Below are positions 5,681-7,512 of a DNA stretch of 7,512 nt, piece after piece. The stretch is taken from assembly GCA_002432565.1 (NCBI GenBank), contig DJFP01000189.1, positions 1 to 7,512 of the forward strand, written 5' to 3'. Position 1 is the first letter of the stretch, and every line of letters starts with the position of its first letter. A model generated the notes under the pieces. It did not search any database and was not told where the DNA came from. It worked only from the letters and a program-made list of their open reading frames with translations. Source of the stretch: Flavobacteriales bacterium UBA5869. Its GTDB lineage: Bacteria; Bacteroidota; Bacteroidia; Flavobacteriales_D; Crocinitomicaceae. Position numbers and translations under genes: made by a program.

Positions 5681-6271
5681 ATGACAAAAGCACAACGCAC
5701 TCGGCAGTTCATTATAGAAACAACGGCACCGATCTTCAACAAGAAAGGGTACGAGGGAACTTCTATTTCGGACATTACAACTGCAACCGGACTTACCAAG
5801 GGAAGCGTTTACGGGAATTTCCGGGATAAGGACGAGTTGGCTGCAGAGGCTTTTGATTACAATCACAACATTATCAAAAATGAGATCGTAAATCGCTCCC
5901 TGGAATTAAAAGACCCGGTTGAACAACTATTGGTCTACGTGAATTTTTACTCCGAAGTTTTTGAAAAAGTATACGTGGCCGGTGGTTGTCCTTTGCTGAA
6001 TACAGCTGTTGATACGGATGACTCCAACCCGGAATTATTTGGCAGGGTGCAAAAAGCCATGCGCGATTGGTACGATCATGTACAAAGCGTTGTTGCTTAC
6101 GGAATTAAAAAGGAGATTTTCCGTCCAGAAACAGATGCAGCAGTTTTTGCGGATTATTTTCTTTCACTGATTGAAGGCGGAATGCTGCTTTCAAAAACCT
6201 TTAAGAACAAAAAACATTTGAATTCAAACCTGGAATTAATCCGGAAAATGATTGATGAAATGACTGTATAA
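5681..6271 (+). CDS. TetR/AcrR-family transcriptional repressor
   Basis: A 196-aa TetR-family regulator of normal length. The N-terminal DNA-binding domain covers about residues 5-55, with the helix-turn-helix ISDITTATGLTKGSVYGNF (29-47) and its recognition helix GLTKGSVYGNF. The C-terminal ligand and dimer domain contains GGCPLLNTAVDTDDSNPEL (101-119), a motif shared by a subgroup of TetR regulators. Identical palindromes lie in front of this gene and of the thiolase gene 99 bp downstream, so the likely regulon includes both. Because the target is an acyl-CoA enzyme, an acyl-CoA or fatty-acid-derived inducer is plausible, but the sequence does not show the ligand. The start at 5681 gives the usual short helix before the HTH. 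Confidence 0.94.
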   Translation: MTKAQRTRQFIIETTAPIFNKKGYEGTSISDITTATGLTKGSVYGNFRDKDELAAEAFDYNHNIIKNEIVNRSLELKDPVEQLLVYVNFYSEVFEKVYVAGGCPLLNTAVDTDDSNPELFGRVQKAMRDWYDHVQSVVAYGIKKEIFRPETDAAVFADYFLSLIEGGMLLSKTFKNKKHLNSNLELIRKMIDEMTV

Positions 6272-6288
6272 AAATTTTTTACCATAAA

Positions 6289-6305
6289 ATATACCAATCG
6301 GTATA
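6289..6305. promoter_or_regulatory. TetR operator, copy 2 (upstream of thiolase)
   Basis: The same 16-mer ATATACCAATCGGTAT as at 5618-5633. Here the symmetry extends to TATACC/GGTATA (6290-6305). It lies 17 bp past the tetR stop and 65 bp before the thiolase ATG. TATATTCA (6303-6310), a partial match to the -7 box TAnnTTTG, overlaps its right edge, so binding would cover the promoter. Thiolase therefore seems to have its own TetR-controlled promoter. Confidence 0.85.
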
Positions 6306-6306
6306 T

Positions 6307-6332
6307 TCAACATGGCAATATTGCAATGTTGA
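6307..6332. promoter_or_regulatory. 26-bp near-perfect palindrome in the thiolase leader
   Basis: The left arm TCAACATGGCAAT (6307-6319) and right arm ATTGCAATGTTGA (6320-6332) are reverse complements at 12 of 13 positions. It lies 2 bp past the TetR operator and 38 bp before the thiolase start. It could be a second regulator's operator or an mRNA hairpin. It is unrelated in sequence to the TetR site and no U-tract follows, so it is not a standard terminator. Confidence 0.6.
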
Positions 6333-6370
6333 GTCATTGAAAAATTGAAATATCGTAACATCGAAAAAAT

Positions 6371-7512
6371 ATGAAAAACAACGCATACATCTTAGCAGCG
6401 ACAAGAACCGGAACCGGAGGTTTCATGGGGTCCTTGTCTTCTTTTTCAGCACCGCAGCTGGCAGCAGAAGTCATAAAGGATGCTCTTTTGAAAGCAGGTA
6501 TCAAACCCGGTGATGTGAATGAAGTGATCCTGGGAAATGTGCTTTCTGCAAATATCGGTCAGGCTCCGGCCCGACAGGCTGCACGTGCAGCAGGAATACC
6601 CGATGAGGTCGACGCAACAACCATCAATAAGATTTGTTCTTCAGGGATCAAATCGGTTTCTTATGCTGTTCAGTCCATTCTTTTGGGCGACAGTGATGTG
6701 GTGATTGCGGGAGGAATGGAAAGCATGTCGAATGCACCTTATTATATCGAAAATCACCGGGAAGGACATAAAACAGGTCATCAGCAGATCATTGACGGAA
6801 TGCTTAAGGATGGTTTGTGGGACCCTTACCACAATTTCCACATGGGAAGTGCGGCTGAACTGGCAAATACGAAATACGGAATTTCCCGTGAAGAGCAGGA
6901 CGATTATACGTTAAAATCCTTCTCCAAAGCGAAACAAGCGCATGCTTCCGGGAGTTTTAAGGATGAAATCACACCGATTACCGTTAAAAACAAAAAGGGA
7001 GAATTTGTTTACGATACGGACGAAGATATCGAGAAACTCAACCCGGAAAAAGTCAGCCAGCTGAAGCCCATCTTTGAATCTGACGGATCGATCACGGCTG
7101 CAAATGCGTCCAACCTGAACGACGGAGCAGCAATTCTGATCATTGTTTCGGAGAGATTCCTACAGGAAAGAAACTTGAAACCACTGGCAAAGATCATTGC
7201 TTTTTCGGACGCAGCACAAGCTCCGGAATGGTTTACCACTTCACCTTCCCTGGCCATTGAAAAAACACTTCAAAAGGCCGGAATTGGAATAGGAGAAATC
7301 GATTATTTCGAAATGAACGAAGCCTATGCCAATGTTCCAATTATCAATTCCCGTCTTGCCGGTGTGAATTTGGAAAAAGTAAACATCAAAGGCGGAGCAG
7401 TTGCACTAGGCCATCCACTTGGCGCTTCAGGGGCACGGATTCTCGTAACTCTTACGCATATTTTACAGCAGCAAAAAGCGAAATACGGAATGGCTGCCAT
7501 TTGCAACGGAGG
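6371..7512 (+). CDS. Acetyl-CoA C-acyltransferase (thiolase), 3' end cut by window
   Basis: Thiolase superfamily enzyme, condensing or cleaving acyl-CoA and acetyl-CoA. 380 full codons are present and the frame runs off the window at the start of the final CxG-containing region. A family length of about 390-400 suggests only 10-20 residues are missing. Catalytic features are in place: nucleophile Cys89 in NKICSSG, NEAYA (316-320, the NEAFA motif), His348 in [16 protein letters not shown], and the second catalytic Cys378 in [17 protein letters not shown] (111-123) and HMGSAAEL (157-164) are also standard. The sequence alone does not separate biosynthetic acetoacetyl-CoA thiolase from degradative 3-ketoacyl-CoA thiolase, so I give no symbol. 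The start at 6371 puts the [14 protein letters not shown] opening at residue 7. A TetR operator upstream suggests inducible expression. Confidence 0.95.
   Translation, partial: MKNNAYILAATRTGTGGFMGSLSSFSAPQLAAEVIKDALLKAGIKPGDVNEVILGNVLSANIGQAPARQAARAAGIPDEVDATTINKICSSGIKSVSYAVQSILLGDSDVVIAGGMESMSNAPYYIENHREGHKTGHQQIIDGMLKDGLWDPYHNFHMGSAAELANTKYGISREEQDDYTLKSFSKAKQAHASGSFKDEITPITVKNKKGEFVYDTDEDIEKLNPEKVSQLKPIFESDGSITAANASNLNDGAAILIIVSERFLQERNLKPLAKIIAFSDAAQAPEWFTTSPSLAIEKTLQKAGIGIGEIDYFEMNEAYANVPIINSRLAGVNLEKVNIKGGAVALGHPLGASGARILVTLTHILQQQKAKYGMAAICNG

Noticed and set aside
6270..6281. AAAAATTTTTT after the tetR stop as a terminator
   Set aside because: It is only an A/T run with no GC stem; it probably belongs to the promoter region of the thiolase gene.
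1..7512. CRISPR array, tRNA, rRNA or insertion sequence
   Set aside because: No regularly spaced direct repeats with spacers, no RNA-gene-like sequence and no transposase frame were seen.

Overview
This window looks like chromosomal DNA from a member of the Bacteroidota, most likely the Flavobacteriales. The evidence is moderate-to-low GC content, starts without strong Shine-Dalgarno sequences, one perfect Bacteroidota-type -7 box (TAnnTTTG) and a Bacteroidota-style contractile-injection-system gene set. I cannot name the species from the sequence alone.

Left part (1-3423, all minus strand): the upstream end of a phage-tail-like contractile injection system (CIS) locus. In transcription order it holds a short DeoR/WYL-type helix-turn-helix protein that lacks a WYL domain, a DUF4255 (Pvc16-type) tail-terminator or cap protein, an unrecognised 237-aa protein joined to it by an ATGA stop/start overlap, and a contractile tail sheath protein. 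The start of a further gene, probably the next structural component, is cut off at base 1. The sheath and the next gene are separated by a 134-bp spacer with four perfect 8-bp tandem repeats and a pair of inverted CTTCGnCTnCGCTCAG palindromes.

Middle part (3424-5680): a 383-bp intergenic region upstream of the HTH gene carries two copies of a near-palindromic TTCCATTGGA motif, which could be an operator. It also carries an inverted-repeat cluster and a clear minus-strand intrinsic terminator with a GTAA tetraloop, which serves the DUF72 (YecE-like) gene at 3807-4718. A divergent plus-strand small gene (97 aa, unrecognised) follows. After it comes a hydrophobic membrane-protein-like open frame with no ATG in a sensible position; it is either a gene with a non-standard start or a decayed remnant.

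Right part (5618-7512, plus strand): a TetR-family repressor followed by an acetyl-CoA acyltransferase (thiolase) truncated by the window end. An identical 16-bp palindromic site (ATATACCAATCGGTAT) lies in front of both genes. This makes a self-contained module in which the TetR protein probably represses itself and the thiolase gene, plausibly in response to an acyl-CoA or related ligand. A separate 26-bp near-perfect palindrome lies in the thiolase leader.

The most unusual elements are the WYL-less regulator with its paired upstream palindromes next to a CIS operon, the unrecognised CIS-linked 237-aa protein, the repeat-rich spacer between sheath and next gene, and the extra palindrome downstream of the TetR site.
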